Shown here: positions 5,515 through 10,702 of the stretch, piece by piece
How positions within the stretch are numbered: the first letter of the stretch is position 1
How the letters are laid out: every line of letters starts with the position of its first letter
Assembly: GCA_945957335.1 (NCBI GenBank)
Contig: CAMFLJ010000108.1
Span: 1-10,702, forward strand
DNA from: an uncultured Actinomycetes bacterium
GTDB taxonomy: Bacteria; Actinomycetota; Acidimicrobiia; Acidimicrobiales; Acidimicrobilacustridaceae
Direction: 5' to 3'
DNA: 10,702 nucleotides
The notes under the pieces: model-generated
Told to the model about the DNA's origin: nothing
The model's input: only the letters and a program-made list of their open reading frames with translations
The model's database searches: none
Made by a program: the position numbers and the translations under genes

Positions 5515-7467
5515 ATGTCCGACCAGATCACGATCACCCTTCCCGACGGCTCGCAGCGGGAGCTGCCCACCGGGTCGACCGCGGGTGATCTGGCGGCGTC
5601 CATCGGCCCCCGCCTCGCCAAGGCAGCGGTGATCGCCAACGTCAACGGCACCGAGCGCGACCTCGTGTGGCCCCTCGCCGACGGCGACCAGGCCGCCATC
5701 GTCACCGAGTCCGACGAGCGCGGGCTCTACACGATCCGCCACTCGACGGCCCACGTTCTCGCCCAGGCCGTGCTCGACCTGTTCCCGGGCGCCACCTTCG
5801 CCATCGGCCCGCCCGTCGAGAACGGCTTCTACTACGACTTCGAGCTGCCCGACGGCGGCACGTTCAGCTCCGACGACCTCGAGCGCATCGAGGCCCGGAT
5901 GCGCGAGATCATCGCCGAGAAGCAGCCCTTCATCCGCGACGAGATCCCCGAGGGCGACGCGCTGGTCCTGTTCAAGGACCACAAGTACAAGTGCGAGATC
6001 ATCAAGGGCGCGGCGGAGGACCCGATGTCGGCCACCGAGACCGGCCTCGTGCGCACCTACGAGAACCCGCCCCGCTTCATCGACCTCTGCCGCGGCCCCC
6101 ACGTGCCCCACACCGGCCGCCTCGGGCACTTCAAGCTGATGCGCGTCGCCGGCGCCTACTGGCGCGGCGACGAGAAGAACCCGATGCTCCAGCGCATCTA
6201 CGGCACGGCGTGGGCCTCGAAGAAGGAGCTCGAGGAGTACCTGCACCGCCTCGAGGAGGCCGAGAAGCGCGACCACCGCAAGCTCGGCATCGAGCTCGAC
6301 CTCTTCTCGTTCCCCGAGGAGATCGGCTCGGGCCTCGCCGTCTTCCATCCCAAGGGCGGCATCATCCGCCGGATCATGGAGGACTACTCGCGGGTCCGCC
6401 ACGAGCAGGCCGGGTACGACTTCGTGTACTCGCCGCACATCACCAAGTCGAACCTCTTCGAGAAGAGCGGCCACCTCGACTGGTACGCCGACGGCATGTA
6501 CCCGCCGATGGAGCTCGACGGGGGCACCGACTACTACCTCAAGCCGATGAACTGCCCGTTCCACATCCTCATCTACGGATCGGGCCAGCGCTCCTACCGC
6601 GAGCTGCCCCTTCGGCTCTTCGAGTTCGGCACGGTGTACCGCTACGAGAAGTCGGGCGTGGTCCAGGGCCTCACCCGCGCCCGCGGCTTCGCCCAGGACG
6701 ACGCCCACATCTTCTGCACCCGCGAGCAGGCCCCGGCCGAGCTGGCCCGGGCCCTCGACTTCGTGCTCGACCTGCTGCGCGACTACGGCCTCGACGACTT
6801 CTACGTCGAGCTCTCCACCAAGCCCGAGACCAAGGCCGTGGGCAGCGACGAGGAGTGGGAGGAGGCCATCGACGTCCTGCGCACCGTCGCCCTCGACAAG
6901 GGCATGGAGCTGGTCATGGACGAGGGCGGCGGCGCCTTCTACGGCCCCAAGATCTCGGTGCAGGCCCGCGACGCCATCGGCCGCACGTGGCAGATGTCCA
7001 CGATCCAGCTCGACTTCCAGCTGCCGCAGCGCTTCGACCTCACCTACGTCGGGGCCGACAACGAGCGCCACCGCCCGGTGATGATCCACCGGGCCCTGTT
7101 CGGCTCGGTCGAGCGCTTCTTCGCCATCCTCGTCGAGCACTACGCCGGCGCCTTCCCGGCGTGGCTCGCACCGCTGCAGGTGCGGGTGCTGCCCGTGCGC
7201 GACGACCACGACGTCTACGCCGCTCGCCTGGCCGACCGCCTGCGGGCCGAGGGCTTCCGGGCCGACATCGTCGACGCTGGCGAGCCGCTCGGCGCCCGCA
7301 TCCGCCGGGCCAAGCTCGAGAAGATCCCCTACGTGCTGGTGGTCGGCGGCGACGACGTCGAGCACGGCACGGTCGGCGTCAACCCGCGTGGTGGCGAGGT
7401 CGAGCGCGGCGTGCACCTCGACGACTTCGTCGAGCGCCTGGCCGCCGACGTGATGGCCCACCTGTGA
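5515..7467 (+). CDS. thrS: threonyl-tRNA synthetase
   Basis: Charges tRNA-Thr in the cytosol. 650 residues, close to the usual 640. Domains in order: TGS (about 1-64); SAD editing domain with His76, His80, Cys192 and His196, matching the E. coli editing residues His73, His77, Cys182 and His186; class II catalytic core (about 255-545) with zinc ligands Cys347 in MNCPFH, His398 in DDAHIFC and His525 in MIHRALFGS; and the C-terminal anticodon-binding domain (about 553-650), including ILVVGG-like VLVVGGDD. All catalytic, zinc and editing residues are present. ATG 5515 is chosen because the TGS domain starts there; the open frame continues upstream into mshC and is not real. The stop overlaps the next gene by four bases (GTGA), as for thrS and its HIT neighbour in mycobacteria. 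Confidence 0.97.
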   Translation: MSDQITITLPDGSQRELPTGSTAGDLAASIGPRLAKAAVIANVNGTERDLVWPLADGDQAAIVTESDERGLYTIRHSTAHVLAQAVLDLFPGATFAIGPPVENGFYYDFELPDGGTFSSDDLERIEARMREIIAEKQPFIRDEIPEGDALVLFKDHKYKCEIIKGAAEDPMSATETGLVRTYENPPRFIDLCRGPHVPHTGRLGHFKLMRVAGAYWRGDEKNPMLQRIYGTAWASKKELEEYLHRLEEAEKRDHRKLGIELDLFSFPEEIGSGLAVFHPKGGIIRRIMEDYSRVRHEQAGYDFVYSPHITKSNLFEKSGHLDWYADGMYPPMELDGGTDYYLKPMNCPFHILIYGSGQRSYRELPLRLFEFGTVYRYEKSGVVQGLTRARGFAQDDAHIFCTREQAPAELARALDFVLDLLRDYGLDDFYVELSTKPETKAVGSDEEWEEAIDVLRTVALDKGMELVMDEGGGAFYGPKISVQARDAIGRTWQMSTIQLDFQLPQRFDLTYVGADNERHRPVMIHRALFGSVERFFAILVEHYAGAFPAWLAPLQVRVLPVRDDHDVYAARLADRLRAEGFRADIVDAGEPLGARIRRAKLEKIPYVLVVGGDDVEHGTVGVNPRGGEVERGVHLDDFVERLAADVMAHL

Positions 7468-7988
7468 GCGACTCGCCGTCGCTCGACCACCTGTGGGCGG
7501 GCTGGCGACACGCCTACATCACCGCCGTGAGCGAGCCCGGCGACACGTCGCTCGATCCCGACCACACCGGCTCGCTCTTCGAGCGCATCCTGAGGCGCCC
7601 CGACGACGAGGCCTTCATCGTCCATCGCGGACCGACCTGCTCGGTGCTGCTCAACGCTTATCCCTACACGAGCGGCCACATGCTGGTGCTGCCCAACCGG
7701 GCTGCGGCCGAGCTCGAGGACCTCACCGCCGACGAGCTGGCCGAGATGGCCACCCTCACCCGCGATGCCGTGGTGGCGCTCAAGGCGGCGTTCCGCTGCG
7801 AGGGCGTGAACGTGGGCACCAACCTGGGCCGGGCGGCCGGTGCCGGCGTGCCGACCCACCTGCACACCCACGTGCTGCCCCGGTGGGAGGGCGACTCCAA
7901 CTTCATGACCTCGGTGGCGCTCACCCGGGTGCTGCCCGAGCCGCTCGACGTCACCTGGCGCAAGCTCGTCGACGCCTGGCCGGCCTGA
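7464..7988 (+). CDS. HIT-family Ap4A phosphorylase/hydrolase
   Basis: Histidine-triad nucleotidyl transferase, 174 residues. The triad His132-Leu-His134-Thr-His136 lies in THLHTHVLPRWEGDSNF, and other matches to mycobacterial Rv2613c (Ap4A phosphorylase) are NAYPYTSGHMLVLPNR, AELEDLT and VNVGTNLGRAAGAG. Its probable role is breakdown of diadenosine tetraphosphate, a by-product and stress signal made by aminoacyl-tRNA synthetases. The GTG start overlaps the thrS stop by four bases, and no clear ribosome binding site precedes it, so re-initiation after thrS is likely. In M. tuberculosis pgsA and mannoside genes follow; here they do not. Phosphorylase versus hydrolase activity cannot be decided from sequence. 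Confidence 0.92.
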   Translation: MSDSPSLDHLWAGWRHAYITAVSEPGDTSLDPDHTGSLFERILRRPDDEAFIVHRGPTCSVLLNAYPYTSGHMLVLPNRAAAELEDLTADELAEMATLTRDAVVALKAAFRCEGVNVGTNLGRAAGAGVPTHLHTHVLPRWEGDSNFMTSVALTRVLPEPLDVTWRKLVDAWPA

Positions 7989-8012
7989 GGCGCCCGTCCC
8001 GGCTGAGGCGGG

Positions 8013-8107
8013 GGTCACCGACGTACTGACCTACGGCGGCCCGGCGCCGCCGGGCGGCGGTCACCGGTGGGGGCCGTAGGTCCCGATCACCCGGGCACTC
8101 GGTCACC
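8013..8107. repeat. three GGTCACC copies upstream of the copper-chaperone operon
   Basis: GGTCACC occurs at 8013-8019, 8059-8065 and 8101-8107, start-to-start spacing 46 and 42 bases. Each is a half-palindrome (GGT-C-ACC), and the middle copy overlaps the palindrome CACCGGTG (8062-8069). They could be operators of the SCO1/PCuAC unit. Chance in G+C-rich DNA is not excluded, and the sequence does not match a copper-regulator site I know. Confidence 0.35.
8028..8082. repeat. nested inverted repeat, possible cruciform, terminator or structured leader
   Basis: GACCTACGGC (8028-8037) is the exact complement of GCCGTAGGTC (8073-8082), a 10-bp outer stem. Inside it GCCCGGC (8039-8045) pairs with GCCGGGC (8049-8055) around a GCC loop, followed by the palindrome CACCGGTG (8062-8069). 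There is no T-run on either side, so a simple intrinsic terminator is doubtful. It starts 40 bases after the HIT gene stop and ends 76 bases before the SCO1-like start. Confidence 0.6.
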
Positions 8108-8158
8108 AACGCCCGCTCCCAGGAACCAGCGGGACCGCGGCGACGACAGAGTCACTGC

Positions 8159-8815
8159 ATGCGTCGCCTGGCCGCCCTCTCCGTCTCCCTGCTGCTCGTC
8201 GTCGGTGCCGCTGCGTGCGGCTCGTCGTCGGGCACCGCGGAGAGCTCGACCGCGACCACCGCGGTGGCCCAGAAGGGCTACCGGCCCGAGCCCAAGCGCA
8301 AGGTCGGAGCGATGAGCCTGCCCGACTACGCGGCCGGCCAGCAGGGCACGCCGTTCACGTTCAAGGCGCAGCCCGACGGGCTGCTGCTCGTGTACTTCGG
8401 CTACCTCTCCTGCCCCGACATCTGCCCGCTCACGATGGGCGACACCGCCGCCGGGCTCGAGGCGCTCGGCGACGAGGCGTCGAGGGTGCAGGTGGCCTTC
8501 GCGACCATCGACATCGAGCGCGACCAGGGCCCCGAGATCGTCGAGTACATGACCCACTTCTTCTCGCCCGAGCAGATCCACGCCCTGCGCGCCGAGGACA
8601 GCTACTCGCTCAACGGCGTCACCTACGAGTTCGGCGCCCAGTGGTCGATCGAGCCCCACCAGCCCGGCGAGTTCTACGGCGTCGCCCACAGCGGCACGAC
8701 CTACGCGGTCGACGACAAGGGGAACGTCGTGTGGGCGTGGCCGTTCGGCACCACCGGCGACGAGCTCGCCGCCTCGATCCGCACCCTCCTCGCCCAGACC
8801 TATCCCACCACCTGA
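8159..8815 (+). CDS. SCO1/SenC/PrrC-family copper chaperone lipoprotein
   Basis: Thioredoxin-fold protein, 218 residues, that in this family delivers copper to, or reduces the cysteines of, the CuA site in cytochrome c oxidase subunit II. MRRLAALSVSLLLVVGAAAC is a lipoprotein signal peptide with the lipidated Cys at 20, so the protein is anchored outside the membrane. The copper site is Cys85 and Cys89 in SCPDICP (CxxxC) plus His177 in AHSGTTYAVD, the usual distant His. The fold is supported by VYFGYLSCPDICPLTM and VAFATIDIERDQ. No good ribosome binding site precedes ATG 8159, but the signal peptide fixes the start. It is followed 43 bases later by a second copper chaperone, a common pairing. 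Confidence 0.93.
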   Translation: MRRLAALSVSLLLVVGAAACGSSSGTAESSTATTAVAQKGYRPEPKRKVGAMSLPDYAAGQQGTPFTFKAQPDGLLLVYFGYLSCPDICPLTMGDTAAGLEALGDEASRVQVAFATIDIERDQGPEIVEYMTHFFSPEQIHALRAEDSYSLNGVTYEFGAQWSIEPHQPGEFYGVAHSGTTYAVDDKGNVVWAWPFGTTGDELAASIRTLLAQTYPTT

Positions 8816-8816
8816 C

Positions 8817-8834
8817 CAGACGGCGGACCGTCTG
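8817..8834 (+). repeat. perfect 7-bp hairpin between the two copper-chaperone genes
   Basis: CAGACGG (8817-8823) pairs with CCGTCTG (8828-8834) around the loop CGGA. It starts just after the SCO1-like stop and lies ahead of the PCuAC ribosome binding site AGGAAGG (8846-8852). No T-run follows. It may protect the upstream mRNA end or reduce expression of the second gene. Confidence 0.55.
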
Positions 8835-8858
8835 CTCCGAGCCCCAGGAAGGCCCCGA

Positions 8859-9488
8859 ATGACCCTCACCACCCGGACCCGAACGATCGCCGCCACCTGT
8901 GCGGCCGTCCTGGCCCTCGGCGGGCTGGCCGCGTGCGGCTCGTCCTCCTCGAGCTCGTCGAGCGGCACCACCAAGCCCTCGGGCAAGGTCACCGTGACCG
9001 ACGCCTGGGCCCGCGAGTCGGCCACTGCGACCGGTGACGGCGCGCTCTACTTCACCATCGAGAACGGCACCTCCACCGACGACGAGCTGACGGCCGTCTC
9101 GGTGCCGACGTCGGTGGCCGCCGAGGCACAGATGCACGAGACGGTGAGCACCGACACCACCATGTCCGGAGGTTCGACCGGCACCACGGCCATGAAGTCC
9201 GGCGCCAGCGCCGGCTCGACCACCCACGCCACCATCGGGCGGGTCCACAACGGCGCCGACGACGGCGACACCGACACCACGATGGCCGGTGACGCCATGA
9301 TGTCGATGAAGGAGGTCTCGTCGGTGGCGGTGCCCGCCGGTCAGACCGTCACCTTCGCCCCCGGCGGCTACCACGTGATGCTCATGGGGCTGGTGTCGCC
9401 GCTGAAGACCGGCCAGACCTTCGAGGTGACGCTCACCTTCGCCAAGGCCGGCACGGTGACCGCGACGGCCACGGTCCGCGCCTCCTAG
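8859..9488 (+). CDS. PCu(A)C-type copper chaperone lipoprotein with a long insertion
   Basis: 209 residues; periplasmic/extracytoplasmic Cu(I) chaperone that in this family supplies the CuA site together with SCO. The signal peptide has a lipobox LAAC with Cys26, followed by a Ser-rich linker of eight serines. The PCuAC core is VTDAWARES...ALYFTIEN at about 44-68. Copper ligands are Met92/His93 in MHE, Met150, His172 and Met174 in YHVMLMGL; Met150 to His172 leaves exactly 21 residues, matching the family pattern H(M)x10Mx21HxM. The His93-Met150 interval should hold about 10 residues but holds 56: an insertion of about 46 residues rich in Thr, Gly, Ser and Asp, with Met102, Met112, Met142, His123 and His130. 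The peptide TDTTM occurs twice in it (98-102 and 138-142). AGGAAGG (8846-8852) lies 6 bases before the ATG. Confidence 0.9.
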   Translation: MTLTTRTRTIAATCAAVLALGGLAACGSSSSSSSSGTTKPSGKVTVTDAWARESATATGDGALYFTIENGTSTDDELTAVSVPTSVAAEAQMHETVSTDTTMSGGSTGTTAMKSGASAGSTTHATIGRVHNGADDGDTDTTMAGDAMMSMKEVSSVAVPAGQTVTFAPGGYHVMLMGLVSPLKTGQTFEVTLTFAKAGTVTATATVRAS

Positions 9489-9514
9489 AAGTGCACCCGG
9501 ACGGGGGTGGACGC

Positions 9515-9520
9515 TACCGT
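9515..9520 (+). promoter_or_regulatory. possible -10 box (TACCGT)
   Basis: TACCGT fits TAnnnT and ends 9 bases before ATG 9530. There is no ribosome binding site in between, so a leaderless transcript is likely if this is the promoter. TGCACC (9492-9497) is a poor -35 match at 17-base spacing. Confidence 0.35.
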
Positions 9521-9529
9521 CGGTCGGCG

Positions 9530-10153
9530 ATGCCCGAGCCGACCGACGACGCGACCGCCCCCGATCCGGAGGTGGGCGAGGTGGATGCCACCGACGCCGC
9601 TGACGCCGCTGACGCCGTCGAGGGCTCGGGGCCCAGCCCCACGGTGCCGCTGTCGGACGCCGACATCCGCGACGCCCTGCCGGAGGACCTCGACGCCGCC
9701 GGCTACGTCGGGCCCTACATGTTCCCGAACAACAACCGGCGCCGGATCCCGGCGTACCTGTACTGGGCCATGTCGGCGATCACCATCGCCGTCTGGGTGG
9801 CCCGGCAGGGGAGCGACCCGGTGCTCGTCAACGTGGGCGTCGTCGTGGCCGCGGTGGTGCTGGCCCTGATCGGCGTCTACAGCTTCGTGGCCGGCTGGAA
9901 CCTCGACGTCGACGAGTCCGACGCCCTGGTGGCCGCCACCCGGCAGGTCGGCTTCCCCGTGGGCCACGCCTCGGCCCAGATGGGCTGGCGGGGCCTGCTC
10001 AGCCGGCCCACGTGGCGCATCCTGCTCTACTCCGCCGACGACCCGCCCGAGAAGCGTGGCCTGGTGCTCGTCGACGGCGTCGATGGCTCCATCGTGGAGT
10101 GGTTCGTCGAGGACAACCCGGAGGACTGGTCGGTCTTCGACCCGTCTCGCTGA
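9530..10153 (+). CDS. acidic two-helix membrane protein of unknown function
   Basis: I do not recognise the family. 207 residues from ATG 9530. An in-frame GTG at 9491 would add 13 residues of basic, unconvincing sequence, so the ATG is preferred. Residues 1-57 are acidic and probably disordered, with the low-complexity run DATDAADAADAV (19-30) and LSDADIRDALPEDLD before the membrane part. Two transmembrane helices lie at about 76-92 (YLYWAMSAITIAVWV) and 98-123 (VLVNVGVVVAAVVLALIGVYSFVAGW). The C-terminal domain (125-207) has GFPVGHASAQMGWRGLLSRPTWRILLYSADDPPEKRG and an acidic tail. The hairpin topology would leave both ends on the same side of the membrane. It follows the copper genes by 41 bases on the same strand, but a separate promoter is possible and no functional link is shown. 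Confidence 0.8.
   Translation: MPEPTDDATAPDPEVGEVDATDAADAADAVEGSGPSPTVPLSDADIRDALPEDLDAAGYVGPYMFPNNNRRRIPAYLYWAMSAITIAVWVARQGSDPVLVNVGVVVAAVVLALIGVYSFVAGWNLDVDESDALVAATRQVGFPVGHASAQMGWRGLLSRPTWRILLYSADDPPEKRGLVLVDGVDGSIVEWFVEDNPEDWSVFDPSR
9593..9617 (+). repeat. 9-bp tandem repeat (GACGCCGCT, about 2.8 copies)
   Basis: GACGCCGCT at 9593-9601 and 9602-9610, then GACGCCG at 9611-9617. It encodes DAADAADA in the acidic N-terminus of the unknown membrane protein. Being in multiples of three, length changes would keep the frame. Confidence 0.85.
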
Positions 10154-10188
10154 GCGTCACTGCCAGCAGGCAAGCCGGGGTTCACGGA

Positions 10189-10219
10189 GCGCAGCGGACG
10201 GGCGTCCAGCGCCGCCTTT
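10189..10219 (+). terminator. possible terminator of the unknown membrane protein gene
   Basis: GCGC (10189-10192) pairs with GCGC (10209-10212), enclosing GGAC/GTCC (10196-10199 with 10204-10207). CGCCTTT follows, with three T at 10217-10219. The stem is interrupted and the T-run short, so this is a weak call. Confidence 0.3.
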
Positions 10220-10226
10220 GACGCGT

Positions 10227-10240
10227 AGGCCGTACGGCCT
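10227..10240. repeat. 14-bp perfect palindrome AGGCCGTACGGCCT
   Basis: Perfect inverted repeat, extended imperfectly by GT before and TAC after. It may act as a hairpin (5-bp stem, GTAC loop) or as a dimer-binding site. It is the first of a series of inverted repeats. Confidence 0.8.
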
Positions 10241-10260
10241 TACGAGAATGCCCGCTCCGC

Positions 10261-10272
10261 CACACCGGTGTG
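10261..10272. repeat. 12-bp perfect palindrome CACACCGGTGTG
   Basis: Perfect inverted repeat 20 bases after the previous palindrome. Without room for a loop it is more likely a protein-binding site or recombination core than an RNA hairpin. Confidence 0.8.
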
Positions 10273-10279
10273 TGGAACT

Positions 10280-10296
10280 TCTCACGACCTGTGAGA
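10280..10296. repeat. 6-bp hairpin with 5-base loop
   Basis: TCTCAC (10280-10285) pairs with GTGAGA (10291-10296) around GACCT. Confidence 0.6.
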
Positions 10297-10317
10297 TTCA
10301 TGGGATCAACGCGTCAA

Positions 10318-10338
10318 ATCACACGCAGAGCGTGTGAT
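10318..10338. repeat. 9-bp perfect hairpin with AGA loop
   Basis: ATCACACGC (10318-10326) pairs perfectly with GCGTGTGAT (10330-10338) around AGA. The compact, near-end form recalls the subterminal hairpins bound by Y1 transposases in IS200/IS605-type elements; that reading is inference. Confidence 0.75.
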
Positions 10339-10341
10339 GAA

Positions 10342-10356
10342 GCGCGCGGAGCGCGC
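10342..10356. repeat. 6-bp G+C hairpin with GGA loop
   Basis: GCGCGC (10342-10347) pairs with GCGCGC (10351-10356) around GGA, three bases after the previous hairpin. Both have three-base loops of the form XGA. Confidence 0.7.
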
Positions 10357-10375
10357 GACCGCGAATATTTCTTCC

Positions 10376-10390
10376 CGTCACAAGACGTGA
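10376..10390. repeat. small hairpin with two alternative pairings
   Basis: CGTC (10376-10379) can pair with GACG (10384-10387) around ACAA, or TCAC (10378-10381) with GTGA (10387-10390) around AAGAC. The two are mutually exclusive. Only four base pairs each, so weak. Confidence 0.3.
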
Positions 10391-10489
10391 GGTGCCTCGC
10401 GCGGAACGTCGATATCCATCAGTTAACGGAAAGCCGAATTCCAGAAAACACTTGGGTTCTTGCTGATGCGTTGATGAATTGGCTCAAGT

Positions 10490-10702
10490 AACCAACCGGC
10501 TTGTGACCGTTGACACCCCTGATAGCTACTGCCTCGACTCGGGCGGAGGTTCGGGTCCCGCGCCGTCGGAGGGTCGGGAAGCCATCCCGGCGGCATGGCC
10601 GAATTTGGGGGAAGTGGGGGTGTTCGTGACTCTCCGGGGGGAAGCTGCGGCGCTCAACTCTCACGTCCCTGTGTGCGTAACCAACGACTCACGGGAGTAG
10701 GT
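10490..10702 (+). ncRNA. candidate structured RNA at the contig end, cut at its 3' side or just before an ORF
   Basis: Several paired segments occur in a row. CGGGA (10575-10579) pairs with TCCCG (10585-10589) around AGCCA, and GCCG (10562-10565) with CGGC (10591-10594) encloses that stem. ACTCTC (10657-10662, with one G-U pair) can close with GGGAGT (10693-10698). The last bases GGGAGTAGGT look like a ribosome binding site with the start codon just beyond the contig. The layout (about 200 nt of structured RNA abutting an ORF, in DNA of foreign composition, at an assembly break) fits omega/HEARO RNA ahead of iscB. The 3' part resembles my recollection of such leaders, but I could not compare them. 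An IS110 bridge RNA or a group II intron are alternatives. A 73-codon frame open across it has no recognisable protein sequence. Confidence 0.35.

Larger units (their letters stand above)
10154..10489. other. gene-free segment with a run of palindromes and falling G+C
   Basis: No convincing protein or tRNA gene is seen on either strand. Small open frames here lack a ribosome binding site and recognisable sequence. The segment holds the possible terminator near 10200, then the palindromes and hairpins listed separately between 10227 and 10390. ACTTGGG (10450-10456) can also pair with CTCAAGT (10483-10489). G+C falls from about 75% in coding stretches (45 of 60 in 4201-4260) to about 50% in 10381-10500 (61 of 120). 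The change suggests that acquired DNA starts somewhere between about 10200 and 10380. Confidence 0.6.

Noticed and set aside
10178..10190. GGGGTTCACGG as a tRNA T-arm
   Set aside because: No acceptor, D or anticodon arm can be built around it.
10270..10491. 73-codon open frame over the hairpin cluster
   Set aside because: No ribosome binding site, no recognisable sequence, and it runs across perfect hairpins.
10479..10700. 73-codon open frame at the contig end (MAQVTNRLVTVDTPDS...)
   Set aside because: No ribosome binding site or recognisable domain; its stop lies at the contig end, and the segment is better explained as structured RNA. A real small protein is not fully excluded.
10672..10702. 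GTGCG as the 5' end of a group II intron
   Set aside because: Only about 30 bases remain, so domain structure cannot be tested; kept only as an alternative for the 3' region.
1..10702. CRISPR arrays, rRNA or tRNA genes
   Set aside because: No regularly spaced direct repeats and no rRNA or tRNA signature was seen by eye on either strand.

Overview
The window is chromosomal DNA from a high-G+C actinobacterium, probably of the Acidimicrobiia or a relative. The organism guess rests on gene content, not on a marker gene: an F420H2:NADP oxidoreductase, a mycothiol-ligase-like enzyme, an InhA-type enoyl-ACP reductase, and a thrS-HIT gene pair like that of Mycobacterium tuberculosis. Codon third positions are strongly G/C. 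Bases 1-50 are not biological: they are an Illumina Nextera i5 index plus Tn5 adapter left on the contig end.

Layout. 182-2577: two overlapping paralogous CNNM/CorC-type membrane proteins with CBS domains; the first lacks any ATG/GTG/TTG at the expected start. 2578-2613: hairpin and palindrome between convergent genes. 2605-3372 (minus): InhA/FabI-like enoyl-ACP reductase. 3479-5381 (plus): npdG (F420/NADP exchange), then an MshC/CysRS-family ligase ending in a strong hairpin. 5515-7988: thrS overlapping an Ap4A-phosphorylase-like HIT gene by four bases. 7989-8158: structured intergenic region with three GGTCACC copies. 8159-9488: two copper-chaperone lipoproteins, SCO1/SenC-like and PCuAC-like, which would together metallate the CuA site of cytochrome c oxidase. 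9530-10153: an acidic two-helix membrane protein of unknown function.

10154-10702 has no convincing protein gene. G+C drops to about 50% (61 of 120 bases by my count in 10381-10500). It contains a run of palindromes and short-loop hairpins, then a structured segment reaching the contig end, where a Shine-Dalgarno-like GGGAG sits as if just ahead of a start codon. I read this as the left, non-coding end of a mobile element. The best guess is an element with an RNA guide (omega/HEARO RNA before iscB, or an IS110 bridge RNA). This is inference and needs the next contig.

The coding part is otherwise ordinary core genome. Points worth checking are the possible AUC start, the MshC/CysRS mixed signature, the long Met/His-bearing insertion in PCuAC, the apparent leaderless promoters, and the 3' structured region.
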